Assembly (NCBI RefSeq): GCF_003349955.1 | Contig: NZ_QLKQ01000067.1 | Location: 1 to 43,692, forward strand | Source: Azospirillum brasilense | GTDB lineage: Bacteria > Pseudomonadota > Alphaproteobacteria > Azospirillales > Azospirillaceae | DNA length: 43,692 nt | Reading direction: 5' to 3' | Shown: one piece after another, positions 26,107 through 34,956 of the stretch | How positions within the stretch are numbered: the stretch's first letter is position 1 | Layout: each line of letters starts with the position of its first letter | Translations under genes and position numbers: made by a program | The notes under the pieces: model-generated | Database searches by the model: none | Told to the model about the DNA's origin: nothing | The model's input: the letters and a program-made list of their open reading frames with translations, nothing else

Positions 26107-26994
26107 TCAGAGAAGCGACACCCCCACCCTGTAGTCCCCGCCGACGACCAGATATTCGCCCTCTCCCTTGAAGGGGTAGCGGGGCAGGATGTCGCGGAAG
26201 AAGACCACCTTGGTGAGCGGCACCCAGGTTTCGAGGATGTAGTCCCCGAACTGGCCGGCGATGTCGCGCTCGATGGAAAAGGAGCTGAGGTTGTTGAGGC
26301 GCAGGACCGCCGTGCGCTTGTCGGGGCGCGCGACGATGTGGTGCTCCTCGAAATCGTTGACGCCGCGGTAGAGCCGGATGTGGCTGGCGCGCGATGGCAT
26401 CGGCGCGTCCGGCCAGCCGCGGCGCATCCACCACTGGCAATATTCGTACAGCAGGTCGAGCTGCAGGTTGATGTTGTTGTTGTGGAAGCGGGTGGCGACC
26501 TTCTCCTCGCCGTAGGTCCGCCACGCGTCGGAGGCGAAGCGGAGGATCGGCTCCTTGTGGTAGGTGGGCAGCAGGCCGAACCGGCTCTCCACCCAGCCCT
26601 TCAGAACCGCCCCCTCGGCGTTGTTGCTGTCGAACAGCCACCCCTTCAGCAGGCGCAGGTAGCTGGCGCGGTAGCGCCGCCGCCCGTCCGTGCCCTCGGC
26701 GCCGGAAAAGTCCGGGTTCAGCCCGAAGGTGAAGGCCATGTAATGCTGGAAGATGTCGGCGGCGATCAGGCTGTTCGGGCTTTCGTCGAGCGCTTCGAAC
26801 AGCACGGCGTGCTCGCTGCGCGTGCCGCCGATGCGCAGGCGCCGCGGCTCGTCGTTGAAGGATTCCGCGCACAGCGCTTCCGCCGTCACGTTCAGCAGGT
26901 TGGTGCGATGCGCCTTCAGCGCCAGCGGCGAATCCGGATCGATCAGCCGCCCCCGCGCATCCCTCAAGCCACCGCTCGCCGAACCGTCCGCCAT
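26107..26994 (-). CDS. draT: NAD-dinitrogenase reductase ADP-ribosyltransferase DraT
   Basis: Transfers ADP-ribose from NAD to Arg101 of NifH and switches nitrogenase off in response to ammonium or energy loss, under PII control. It has 295 residues. SHIRLYRGVNDFEEH, LNNLSSFSIERDIAGQFGDYILET and WVPLTKVVFF correspond to the R, STS-like and E positions of the ADP-ribosyltransferase fold. It is first in a draT-draG-nifO-like operon, transcribed away from nifH. No NifA or sigma54 site lies upstream, in line with NifA-independent expression. Confidence 0.97.
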   Translation of the reverse strand: MADGSASGGLRDARGRLIDPDSPLALKAHRTNLLNVTAEALCAESFNDEPRRLRIGGTRSEHAVLFEALDESPNSLIAADIFQHYMAFTFGLNPDFSGAEGTDGRRRYRASYLRLLKGWLFDSNNAEGAVLKGWVESRFGLLPTYHKEPILRFASDAWRTYGEEKVATRFHNNNINLQLDLLYEYCQWWMRRGWPDAPMPSRASHIRLYRGVNDFEEHHIVARPDKRTAVLRLNNLSSFSIERDIAGQFGDYILETWVPLTKVVFFRDILPRYPFKGEGEYLVVGGDYRVGVSLL

Positions 26995-27241
26995 CGCGCT
27001 CTCAAATCCACAATTCTTTCATGGATACCGCGAACCGGCGCGTCCGCCAAGGGGCCGCGTCACCGCAGGACACGGTCGCCCGCTCCGCAATACATTTCGA
27101 ATTCGAAAACAATTCGACTAAACAGCTGAAACAACTTTTGGATTACTCCAAATATCTAAAAAATATCCGTTTGAACGGATGACCGGACGACACCATAGTT
27201 CTTCGAACAGGACTCAGTGCACCGCAAGACGAGGCAAGGCC
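26995..27241. promoter_or_regulatory. Divergent draT / unknown-gene intergenic region
   Basis: A 247-base region, AT-rich from about 27090. It holds a 14-base perfect palindrome, TTTCGAATTCGAAA (27095-27108), and a 16-base inverted repeat ATCCGTT-TG-AACGGAT (27165-27180). Either may be an operator. No sigma54 promoter or TGT-N10-ACA site was found in either direction. Confidence 0.4.
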
Positions 27242-28570
27242 ATGTGGCCGATGAAGCGTAAGGAACAGGAGACGCGCAACCGGGCGGTACAGCCCCCGCG
27301 CGTTCTTCTTCCTTCCGCCGTCTCGGAAAAGATGCCGATGCGTTCGGGACGGGCGCCGGTTCCGCTGCGCGGCGCCAGGGAGGCCCGCGACGCCGTGACG
27401 CTCGTCCGGCTGCTGCGCGGCACCATCACCCCGCTGCGCGGCGACGAGGTGCTGGCCCTGCTGGAGCCCCACCGCCCGCGTCTGGTGCCCAAGCCGGTCA
27501 ACCCGCTGGCCGCCATGCTCGGCCAGCCGCAGGGCCGCCTGCTGGAGGCGCTGCTGCGCCCGACCGCCCCGATCATTCTGGACGTCCTGCTGCCCCGCCT
27601 GCGCGATCATCTGATCGACCGCGTCGTCCACAACAAGAGCACCGCCGAGGATGGGTTGCCCGGCGCGCTGGAGGTGGCCACCGCGCTGCGCGCCCTGGTC
27701 GCCCTGCTGCGCGGCGCCGGGCGCGGCGCGGTGCTGTCGGTGGTGTCGGCCATCGAGGCCGACGCCCGCGCCGACGCCGACCGTCTCGTGCGCGGCGAGA
27801 CATCGGCCACGGAGGACGACCCGGCCGGCGCCACCGCGGGCGCCATGGACGGCCTCGCCCACGCCCTGCTGCGCTTCGAGGCGCGGCGGCTGATGCTGGA
27901 GACGCTGGGCGCCACCGTGGCGCTGCGCGACGTCGTCTACCAGTCGCGCCGCCTGACCCGCCACGCGCTGCGCCGAGCCGCGGAGGCCATGGACGGCTTC
28001 GGCGCCGACCGCGGCATCAAGGCGCTGCACGCCAGCCTCGCCGCGCTGGCCTCGGTGGATGGGCTGCTCGTCGTCGCCCTGCGGAACCTGGACGACCAGG
28101 AAGAGCACCGCGAGGAGGCCAACGCCTTCGTCGAGCCCGCCGACCGCAAGGCGATGAACGACTGCCTGTCGGCGGCGTGGCGGCTTTCCGACACACTGTT
28201 CGATCTTGTCGGAAAGGCCGCCAACGGCGGCGACCTCGACGAGCTGCTGTTCGAGGCGCTGCTGCGCCAGCTCCGCTCCCTGCACCAGTTCTGCACCGAC
28301 CTTGACCATGCCGGGCGCCCGCCGGTGCTCGACACGCTGGAGCGCCGTCTGGCCGAACGCAGCCGCGCGCTGGCCGGCATCGCCGGGGAGCGTCTCGTCG
28401 GCATCCTGCTGGCCCGCCCCGCCGACCCGGCCAAGGCGCGCCGCCTGCTCGCCCGCGGCCAGTCGCTGGCCCAGCTTCTCTATGACATGGGCCAGGACGG
28501 CGACGAGCTGGAGGCGCTGGCCCTGCGCCTCGTCGTCGCCCGCGACGCGCTGAACCACGCCGCCGCCTGA
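27242..28570 (+). CDS. Helical protein of unknown function between draT and nifH
   Basis: A 442-residue protein with no family I recognise. After a basic N-terminus (MWPMKRKEQETRNR) almost the whole length is amphipathic helix rich in Ala/Leu/Arg, e.g. PGALEVATALRALVALLRGAG and LERRLAERSRALAGIAGERL. There are no membrane segments and only two cysteines. The start at 27242 has GAGGCAAGG upstream; an ATG at 27179 in the same frame cannot be excluded. It points towards nifH and ends 80 bases before the NifA sites, so it is transcribed independently. Confidence 0.75.
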   Translation: MWPMKRKEQETRNRAVQPPRVLLPSAVSEKMPMRSGRAPVPLRGAREARDAVTLVRLLRGTITPLRGDEVLALLEPHRPRLVPKPVNPLAAMLGQPQGRLLEALLRPTAPIILDVLLPRLRDHLIDRVVHNKSTAEDGLPGALEVATALRALVALLRGAGRGAVLSVVSAIEADARADADRLVRGETSATEDDPAGATAGAMDGLAHALLRFEARRLMLETLGATVALRDVVYQSRRLTRHALRRAAEAMDGFGADRGIKALHASLAALASVDGLLVVALRNLDDQEEHREEANAFVEPADRKAMNDCLSAAWRLSDTLFDLVGKAANGGDLDELLFEALLRQLRSLHQFCTDLDHAGRPPVLDTLERRLAERSRALAGIAGERLVGILLARPADPAKARRLLARGQSLAQLLYDMGQDGDELEALALRLVVARDALNHAAA

Positions 28571-28649
28571 CGGCGCGAAGGCGCCGTTCGGGCGCCAGTC
28601 CACCATCCCTTCCGATTCATTGCGAGAGACCCGACAAAATGTCGGGCTT

Positions 28650-28674
28650 TGTCGGGTATGTCACAGGCCCGACA
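28650..28674. promoter_or_regulatory. Two overlapping NifA sites of nifH
   Basis: TGT-N10-ACA occurs at 28650-28665 and again at 28659-28674, so the two sites share seven bases. A perfect CCCGACA-AAA-TGTCGGG palindrome lies just upstream (28631-28647). Overlapping NifA sites are known for the A. brasilense nifH promoter. Confidence 0.9.
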
Positions 28675-28714
28675 AAGCGGACCGCGCCCGTCCGCAATCT
28701 ATATTATTATTTAA

Positions 28715-28727
28715 TTTCAATGACTTA
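28715..28727 (+). promoter_or_regulatory. Likely IHF site of the nifH promoter
   Basis: TTTCAATGACTTA fits the IHF consensus WATCAA-N4-TTR with one mismatch. It lies in a strongly AT-rich stretch between the NifA sites and the -24 element, where DNA bending is expected. Confidence 0.55.
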
Positions 28728-28743
28728 AAAATTTTCCGCGAAC

Positions 28744-28759
28744 TGGCACGGGGGATGCA
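28744..28759 (+). promoter_or_regulatory. Sigma54 promoter of nifHDK
   Basis: TGGCAC-N5-ATGCA, with GG and GC ten bases apart, 83 bases upstream of the nifH ATG. Confidence 0.92.
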
Positions 28760-28841
28760 GAGAAGGGGTCGAAGCGGCCGCTGGGCAGGCCGCCCCGGAA
28801 TTGAAGACACCCTGTAGACCCAAGCAAAGGAGTAACCTCCC

Positions 28842-29723
28842 ATGTCTTTGCGCCAGATTGCGTTCTACGGTAAGGGCGGTATCGGCAAGTCCACCACCTC
28901 CCAGAACACCCTGGCCGCGCTGGTCGAGCTGGATCAGAAGATCCTGATCGTCGGCTGCGATCCGAAGGCCGACTCGACCCGCCTGATCCTGCACGCCAAG
29001 GCGCAGGACACCGTGCTGCACCTCGCCGCCGAAGCCGGCTCGGTCGAGGATCTGGAGCTCGAGGACGTTCTCAAGATCGGCTACAAGGGCATCAAGTGCG
29101 TCGAGTCCGGCGGTCCGGAGCCGGGGGTCGGCTGCGCCGGCCGCGGCGTGATCACCTCGATCAACTTCCTCGAAGAGAACGGCGCCTACGACGACGTCGA
29201 CTACGTCTCCTACGACGTGCTGGGCGACGTGGTGTGCGGCGGTTTCGCCATGCCCATCCGCGAGAACAAGGCCCAGGAAATCTACATCGTCATGTCCGGT
29301 GAGATGATGGCGCTCTACGCCGCCAACAACATCGCCAAGGGCATCCTGAAGTACGCCCACAGCGGCGGCGTGCGCCTCGGCGGCCTGATCTGCAACGAGC
29401 GCCAGACCGACAAGGAAATCGACCTCGCCTCGGCCCTGGCCGCCCGTCTCGGCACCCAGCTCATCCACTTCGTGCCGCGCGACAACATCGTGCAGCACGC
29501 CGAGCTGCGCCGCATGACCGTGATCGAGTACGCGCCGGACAGCCAGCAGGCCCAGGAATACCGCCAGCTCGCCAACAAGGTCCACGCGAACAAGGGCAAG
29601 GGCACCATCCCGACCCCGATCACGATGGAAGAGCTGGAAGAGATGCTGATGGACTTCGGCATCATGAAGTCGGAGGAGCAGCAGCTCGCCGAGCTCCAGG
29701 CCAAGGAAGCCGCCAAGGCCTGA
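28842..29723 (+). CDS. nifH: Nitrogenase iron protein NifH (dinitrogenase reductase)
   Basis: Homodimeric ATPase that passes electrons from its [4Fe-4S] cluster to the MoFe protein, and also takes part in FeMo-co and P-cluster assembly. It has 293 residues. Walker A GKGGIGKST is at 10-18. The cluster ligands are Cys98 (GVGCAGRG) and Cys132 (DVVCGGFAMP). Arg101, next to Cys98, is the expected DraT target. The start follows AAGGAG. The C-terminal tail is Glu/Ala-rich. A strong hairpin follows the stop. Confidence 0.99.
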   Translation: MSLRQIAFYGKGGIGKSTTSQNTLAALVELDQKILIVGCDPKADSTRLILHAKAQDTVLHLAAEAGSVEDLELEDVLKIGYKGIKCVESGGPEPGVGCAGRGVITSINFLEENGAYDDVDYVSYDVLGDVVCGGFAMPIRENKAQEIYIVMSGEMMALYAANNIAKGILKYAHSGGVRLGGLICNERQTDKEIDLASALAARLGTQLIHFVPRDNIVQHAELRRMTVIEYAPDSQQAQEYRQLANKVHANKGKGTIPTPITMEELEEMLMDFGIMKSEEQQLAELQAKEAAKA

Positions 29724-29758
29724 TACCTGGGTCCCTGACGGGGCACAGGTCTGAACTG

Positions 29759-29810
29759 GCCCCCTCCCCAGCCCACCCCGCCTACACGCGCGGGGTGGGA
29801 GAGAGGGGGC
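29759..29810 (+). promoter_or_regulatory. Intercistronic hairpin between nifH and nifD
   Basis: A nine-base perfect inner stem (CCCACCCCG / CGGGGTGGG) with a ten-base loop, extended after a small bulge by GCCCCCTC / GAGGGGGC. It has no T-run, so it is more likely an mRNA-stability or partial-attenuation element than a full terminator. It may raise nifH over nifDK transcript. Confidence 0.65.
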
Positions 29811-29864
29811 TCGGTCCCGCGCTGCAGTGGCGCGGACAATGAGAGCATGCAGGAGACTGGCACC

Positions 29865-31304
29865 ATGAGCCTGTCCGTGAACGAAGGCGTCGACGTCAAG
29901 GGTCTCGTCGACAAGGTTCTCGAAGCGTATCCCGAGAAGTCCCGCAAGCGCCGCGCCAAGCACCTGAACGTGCTGGAGGCCGAGGCGAAGGACTGCGGCG
30001 TCAAGTCGAACATCAAGTCGATCCCCGGTGTGATGACCATCCGTGGTTGCGCCTACGCCGGTTCCAAGGGCGTGGTGTGGGGTCCGATCAAGGACATGAT
30101 CCACATCTCCCACGGCCCGGTCGGCTGCGGCTACTACTCCTGGTCCGGCCGCCGCAACTACTATGTCGGCGACACCGGCGTGGACAGCTGGGGCACGATG
30201 CACTTCACCTCCGACTTCCAGGAGAAGGACATCGTCTTCGGCGGCGACAAGAAGCTGCACAAGGTGATCGAGGAGATCAACGAGCTGTTCCCGCTCGTCA
30301 ACGGCATCTCCATCCAGTCCGAGTGCCCGATCGGCCTGATCGGCGACGACATCGAGGCGGTCGCCCGCGCCAAGTCCGAGGAGCTGGGCAAGCCGGTCGT
30401 TCCGGTCCGTTGCGAAGGCTTCCGCGGCGTCTCCCAGTCGCTGGGCCACCACATCGCCAACGACGTCATCCGCGACTGGATCTTCGAGAAGACCGAGCCG
30501 AAGGAAGGCTTCGTCTCCACCCCGTACGACGTCACCATCATCGGTGACTACAACATCGGTGGCGACGCCTGGGCCAGCCGCATCCTGCTGGAGGAGATCG
30601 GCCTGCGCGTGATCGCCCAGTGGTCGGGCGACGGCACCCTCGCCGAGCTGGAGAACACGCCGAAGGCGAAGGTGAACCTCATCCACTGCTACCGCTCGAT
30701 GAACTACATCGCGCGCCACATGGAAGAGAAGTTCGGTATTCCGTGGATGGAGTACAACTTCTTCGGTCCGTCGCAGATCGCCGAGTCCCTGCGCAAGATC
30801 GCCGCTCTCTTCGATGACACCATCAAGGAGAACGCGGAGAAGGTCATCGCCAAGTACCAGCCGATGGTCGACGCCGTCATAGCCAAGTTCAAGCCGCGGC
30901 TCGAAGGCAAGAAGGTGATGATCTACGTCGGCGGCCTGCGTCCGCGCCACGTGGTCGACGCCTACCATGACCTGGGCATGGAGATCGTCGGCACGGGTTA
31001 CGAGTTCGCCCACAACGACGACTATCAGCGCACCCAGCACTATGTGAAGGAAGGCACGCTGATCTACGACGACGTCACCGCCTTCGAACTGGAGAAGTTC
31101 GTCGAGCTGATGCGTCCGGACCTCGTCGCCTCGGGCATCAAGGAAAAGTACGTCTTCCAGAAGATGGGCCTGCCCTTCCGCCAGATGCACTCCTGGGATT
31201 ACTCGGGTCCGTATCACGGCTACGACGGCTTCGCGATCTTCGCCCGCGACATGGATCTGGCCATCAACAACCCCGTCTGGGGCATCATGAAGGCTCCGTT
31301 CTAA
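29865..31304 (+). CDS. nifD: Nitrogenase MoFe protein alpha chain NifD
   Basis: It has 479 residues and the same numbering as Azotobacter at the key sites. P-cluster ligands are Cys62, Cys88 and Cys154; FeMo-co ligands are Cys275 (HCYRSMN) and His442 (QMHSWDYSG). Residues Gln191 and His195 near the substrate site are also kept. The start at 29865 has AGGAG eight bases upstream; an ATG at 29847 overlaps that ribosome site and is rejected. It works with NifK as an alpha2beta2 tetramer. Confidence 0.99.
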   Translation: MSLSVNEGVDVKGLVDKVLEAYPEKSRKRRAKHLNVLEAEAKDCGVKSNIKSIPGVMTIRGCAYAGSKGVVWGPIKDMIHISHGPVGCGYYSWSGRRNYYVGDTGVDSWGTMHFTSDFQEKDIVFGGDKKLHKVIEEINELFPLVNGISIQSECPIGLIGDDIEAVARAKSEELGKPVVPVRCEGFRGVSQSLGHHIANDVIRDWIFEKTEPKEGFVSTPYDVTIIGDYNIGGDAWASRILLEEIGLRVIAQWSGDGTLAELENTPKAKVNLIHCYRSMNYIARHMEEKFGIPWMEYNFFGPSQIAESLRKIAALFDDTIKENAEKVIAKYQPMVDAVIAKFKPRLEGKKVMIYVGGLRPRHVVDAYHDLGMEIVGTGYEFAHNDDYQRTQHYVKEGTLIYDDVTAFELEKFVELMRPDLVASGIKEKYVFQKMGLPFRQMHSWDYSGPYHGYDGFAIFARDMDLAINNPVWGIMKAPF

Positions 31305-31334
31305 AGCGGCCTCTGGAAGATAGGAGTAATGAGC

Positions 31335-32894
31335 ATGTCCCACCCCGTTTCCCAGAGCGCCGACAAGGTCATCGACCACTTCACGCTCTTCCGTCAGCCC
31401 GAATACAAGGAGCTGTTCGAGCGCAAGAAGACGGAGTTCGAGTACGGCCACTCCGACGAAGAGGTCGCCCGGGTTTCCGCGTGGACCAAGACGGAAGAGT
31501 ACAAGGAAAAGAACTTCGCCCGTGAGGCGGTCGTCATCAACCCGACGAAGGCCTGCCAGCCGATCGGCGCGATGTTCGCGGCCCAGGGCTTCGAGGGCAC
31601 CCTGCCCTTCGTCCATGGGTCGCAGGGCTGCGTCGCCTACTACCGCACGCACCTCACCCGCCACTTCAAGGAGCCGAACTCCGCGGTCTCCTCGTCGATG
31701 ACGGAAGACGCGGCGGTGTTCGGCGGCCTGAACAACATGATCGACGGCCTGGCCAACGCCTACGCGCTGTACAAGCCGAAGATGATCGCCGTGCTGACCA
31801 CCTGCATGGCGGAAGTCATCGGCGACGACCTCTCCGGCTTCATCAACAACGCGAAGAACAAGGAAAGCGTCCCGGCGGATTTCCCGGTTCCCTTCGCCCA
31901 CACCCCGGCCTTCGTCGGCAGCCACATCGTCGGCTACGACAACATGATCAAGGGCGTTCTGACCCACTTCTGGGGCACATCGGAGAATTTCGACACCCCG
32001 AAGAACGAGAAGATCAACCTGATCCCGGGCTTCGACGGCTTCGCGGTCGGCAACAACCGCGAGCTGAAGCGCATCGCCGGCCTGTTCGGCATCGACCTGA
32101 CGATCCTGTCGGACGTGTCGGACAACTTCGACACCCCGGCCGACGGCGAGTACCGCATGTATGACGGCGGCACCCCGCTGGAGGCCACGAAGGAGGCCGT
32201 CCACGCCAAGGCCACCATCTCCATGCAGGAATACTGCACCCCGCAGTCCCTGCAGTTCATCAAGGAGAAGGGCCAGCAGGTCGCCAAGTACAACTACCCG
32301 ATGGGCGTCACCGGCACCGACGAGCTTCTGCTGAAGCTGGCCGAGCTGTCCGGCAAGCCGGTCCCGGCGGAGCTGAAGCTGGAGCGCGGCCGTCTCGTCG
32401 ACGCCATCGCCGACAGCCACACCCACCTGCACGGCAAGCGCTTCGCCGTGTACGGCGACCCGGACTTCTGCCTGGGCATGTCGAAGTTCCTGATGGAGCT
32501 GGGCGCCGAGCCGGTGCACATCCTGTCCACCTCCGGCTCGAAGAAGTGGGAGAAGCAGGTCCAGAAGGCGCTCGACGCCTCGCCGTTCGGCAAGTCCGGC
32601 AAGGCTTACGGCGGCAAGGACCTCTGGCACCTGCGCTCGCTGCTGTTCACCGACAAGGTCGACTACATCATCGGCAACAGCTACGGCAAGTATCTGGAGC
32701 GCGACACCAAGATCCCGCTCATCCGCCTGACCTACCCGATCTTCGACCGCCACCACCATCACCGTTACCCGACCTGGGGCTACCAGGGCGCTCTGAACGT
32801 GCTGGTGCGCATCCTGGATCGGATCTTCGAGGACATGGACGCCAACACGAACATCGTCGGCGAGACCGACTACTCGTTCGATCTGGTGCGCTGA
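31335..32894 (+). CDS. nifK: Nitrogenase MoFe protein beta chain NifK
   Basis: It has 519 residues. P-cluster ligands are Cys74 (TKACQPIGA), Cys99 (GSQGCVAYYR) and Cys157 (LTTCMAE). ATG occurs at 31329 and 31335 in the same frame; AGGAG is only two bases from the first but eight from the second, so 31335 is used. It is cotranscribed with nifH and nifD and followed by a clear terminator. Confidence 0.98.
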   Translation: MSHPVSQSADKVIDHFTLFRQPEYKELFERKKTEFEYGHSDEEVARVSAWTKTEEYKEKNFAREAVVINPTKACQPIGAMFAAQGFEGTLPFVHGSQGCVAYYRTHLTRHFKEPNSAVSSSMTEDAAVFGGLNNMIDGLANAYALYKPKMIAVLTTCMAEVIGDDLSGFINNAKNKESVPADFPVPFAHTPAFVGSHIVGYDNMIKGVLTHFWGTSENFDTPKNEKINLIPGFDGFAVGNNRELKRIAGLFGIDLTILSDVSDNFDTPADGEYRMYDGGTPLEATKEAVHAKATISMQEYCTPQSLQFIKEKGQQVAKYNYPMGVTGTDELLLKLAELSGKPVPAELKLERGRLVDAIADSHTHLHGKRFAVYGDPDFCLGMSKFLMELGAEPVHILSTSGSKKWEKQVQKALDASPFGKSGKAYGGKDLWHLRSLLFTDKVDYIIGNSYGKYLERDTKIPLIRLTYPIFDRHHHHRYPTWGYQGALNVLVRILDRIFEDMDANTNIVGETDYSFDLVR

Positions 32895-32946
32895 CCTCCC
32901 CCGGCCGGCGCGGGGCCTCCATCCCCCCGCCCGGCCGCTTCCCCGG

Positions 32947-32987
32947 AAAGCCGGAGTCCACCCGCAAGGGGGGCTCCGGCTTTTCCG
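32947..32987 (+). terminator. Rho-independent terminator of nifHDK
   Basis: AAAGCCGGAG pairs with CTCCGGCTTT around a 17-base centre that extends the stem, and TTTTCCGTTT follows. It lies 53 bases after the nifK stop. Confidence 0.8.
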
Positions 32988-33430
32988 TTTCCCGGCTCCC
33001 GCTTCCGGCCCCCGCGACCGCCCGATCCGGATGAGCCGCGGCCGGCGACGCCACGCCGCCGTCACCAGCGGTGGAAGTGGCACAGCGGCACACCGAACGC
33101 CCGCTGCAATTCCCGCCTTCGCACAGCTTTCCAACGAGGAGCACTCGGCACAGCGGAACCCATCCGCCTTTGTGCGAACGCGCGCATAGCCCCCGGTTGA
33201 ATGATCTTGTCATGCAACAAACCTGAAAATGGCCCATCACCACTTGCTGAATGTCCAGACCATCAACAGAAAATTGCAGAAATATAGCCTCGTCCAAAAT
33301 ACATAGGCCGACGAATACCTTCGTTCCCGCCGCGATGAGTCGCCACACGAAGAGTAATTAATAATTCTTTATCCAAAATCCTTTTAGCCTCAAAACAAGT
33401 TTCCCGCCTGACGCGCCAAGGACAATCACC
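32988..33430. promoter_or_regulatory. AT-rich upstream region of the chemoreceptor gene
   Basis: This 443-base space holds no gene. From about 33190 it becomes much richer in A+T than its surroundings, and this continues into the first 130 bases of the aerC gene. No sigma54 promoter with proper spacing and no TGT-N10-ACA site was found. The promoter is presumably of sigma70 type but could not be placed with confidence. Confidence 0.5.
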
Positions 33431-34918
33431 ATGCCTTTCAGAGCCTTTCTAAAATCGAAGAATGCTGAGGCAGCCGAGATCACGGACGCATTAGACAAAT
33501 CTAATGGCATAATCACCTTTGACACATCTGGCAACATATTGTCGGCAAATGACCAATTTCTCCGATGGATGGGATACAGCTTCGAAGAGATCAAAGGGAA
33601 GCATCATCGCATCTTCGTCGAGACAAGCCTCCAGGACGGCCCGGAATACAAGGATTTCTGGGAGCGGCTGCGTCGCGGCGAGTTCCAGTCCTCCCTCTAC
33701 AAGCGCATCGGCAAGGGCGGTCGGGAAGTCTGGATCGAAGCCTCCTACAACCCGATCAAGAACCGCCAGGGCGTCACCCACAAGGTGGTCAAGGTCTGCA
33801 CCGACGTCACCGAGCGCCACCGGGAGCACCTCGATCTGCGCGGCAAGGCGGAGGCGATCTCGAAGTCGCAGGCGGTGATCGAGTTCACCCCCGAGGGCAC
33901 GGTCATCACCGCCAACGAAAATTTCCTGTCCCTGCTCGGCTACACGTTGCCGGAGATCGCCGGGCGCCACCACAGCACCTTCGTCGATCCGGCCGAGCAT
34001 GGCGGCGCGGACTACCGGGCCTTCTGGGAGAGCCTGCGGCAGGGCCGCTTCCAGGCCGCCCAGTACAAGCGGATCGGCAAGGGCGGGCGGGTCGTGTGGA
34101 TCCAGGCCTCCTACAACCCCGTGTTCGACACCAGCAACCGGCTGTCCAAGATCGTCAAGTTCGCCACCGACATCACCCAGCAAGTGCAACTGCTGGACCA
34201 GTTGAAGGCCCTGATCGACAACAACTTCACCGAAATCGACACCGCGCTCTCCGCCGCCGGCCGGCAGGCCGAGGACGCCGCTCAGAGGTCGGGCGCGACC
34301 CAGGGCACCGTCCAGACCGTCGCCGCGAGCGCGGAGGAGCTGGCCGCGTCGGCCCGCGAGATCGCCGACAGCATGATCCGCTCCCGCCAGGCGGCGAGAA
34401 CCGCGATGGACGAGACGGGGAACGCCGACCGGGCGGCGGCGCGCCTGACGGAGGTCGCCAAGGCGATGGGCGGCATCGTCGATCTGATCAGCTCCATCGC
34501 CAGCCAGATCAACCTGCTGGCGCTCAACGCCACCATCGAGGCGGCGCGTGCCGGCGAGGCCGGGCGCGGCTTCGCCGTCGTCGCCAACGAGGTCAAGAAT
34601 CTCGCCAACCAGTCGGCCAACGCGACCGCCCAGATCTCCAAGGAGATCGAAGGCATGCAGGCCGTCTCGTCCGACGTCGTCGCGTCGCTGGGCAACATCC
34701 GCCAAGCCACCGGCAACCTGATGGAGTTCGTCACCGTCTCCGCCGGAGCGGTGGAGGAGCAGAGCGCGGTGACCGGCGACATGTCCACCAACATGCAGAA
34801 CGCGTCGGCCTCGGTCAGCGCCGTCGATCACAACATCGGCGCCATCAACGCCGCGATCACCCAGATCGCCTCGGCCGTCTCGGAAACCAAGGAAGCCGCC
34901 AAGGTCCTGGCCCGTTGA
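33431..34918 (+). CDS. aerC: Soluble two-PAS methyl-accepting chemoreceptor (AerC-like energy taxis sensor)
   Basis: A 495-residue chemoreceptor without membrane segments. Two PAS domains at about 20-128 and 140-252 are internal duplicates (GKHHRIFVE / GRHHSTFVD, FWERLRRGEFQ / FWESLRQGRFQ, YKRIGKGGR in both), of the FAD-binding Aer type. The signalling domain (about 265-495) has the conserved tip QINLLALNATIEAARAGEAG and two methylation-helix regions. A cytoplasmic FAD receptor of this architecture, AerC, is known in A. brasilense to link redox metabolism, notably under nitrogen fixation, with taxis; identity is by architecture and location. Start has AAGGA eight bases upstream. Confidence 0.85.
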   Translation: MPFRAFLKSKNAEAAEITDALDKSNGIITFDTSGNILSANDQFLRWMGYSFEEIKGKHHRIFVETSLQDGPEYKDFWERLRRGEFQSSLYKRIGKGGREVWIEASYNPIKNRQGVTHKVVKVCTDVTERHREHLDLRGKAEAISKSQAVIEFTPEGTVITANENFLSLLGYTLPEIAGRHHSTFVDPAEHGGADYRAFWESLRQGRFQAAQYKRIGKGGRVVWIQASYNPVFDTSNRLSKIVKFATDITQQVQLLDQLKALIDNNFTEIDTALSAAGRQAEDAAQRSGATQGTVQTVAASAEELAASAREIADSMIRSRQAARTAMDETGNADRAAARLTEVAKAMGGIVDLISSIASQINLLALNATIEAARAGEAGRGFAVVANEVKNLANQSANATAQISKEIEGMQAVSSDVVASLGNIRQATGNLMEFVTVSAGAVEEQSAVTGDMSTNMQNASASVSAVDHNIGAINAAITQIASAVSETKEAAKVLAR

Positions 34919-34956
34919 GGGCGTCCGCCTCACGCGGCCCCCTCCTCGATCCAGGC

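Noticed and set aside
28725..33134. A 1469-codon open frame antisense to nifHDK
   Set aside because: It is the complement of strongly codon-biased nif genes. Its translation is low-complexity (Val/Asp/His/Leu) and shows no family.
33230..33247. TGGCCC...TTGC as a sigma54 promoter for the chemoreceptor gene
   Set aside because: GG and GC are 13 bases apart instead of 10, and no TGT-N10-ACA site lies upstream.
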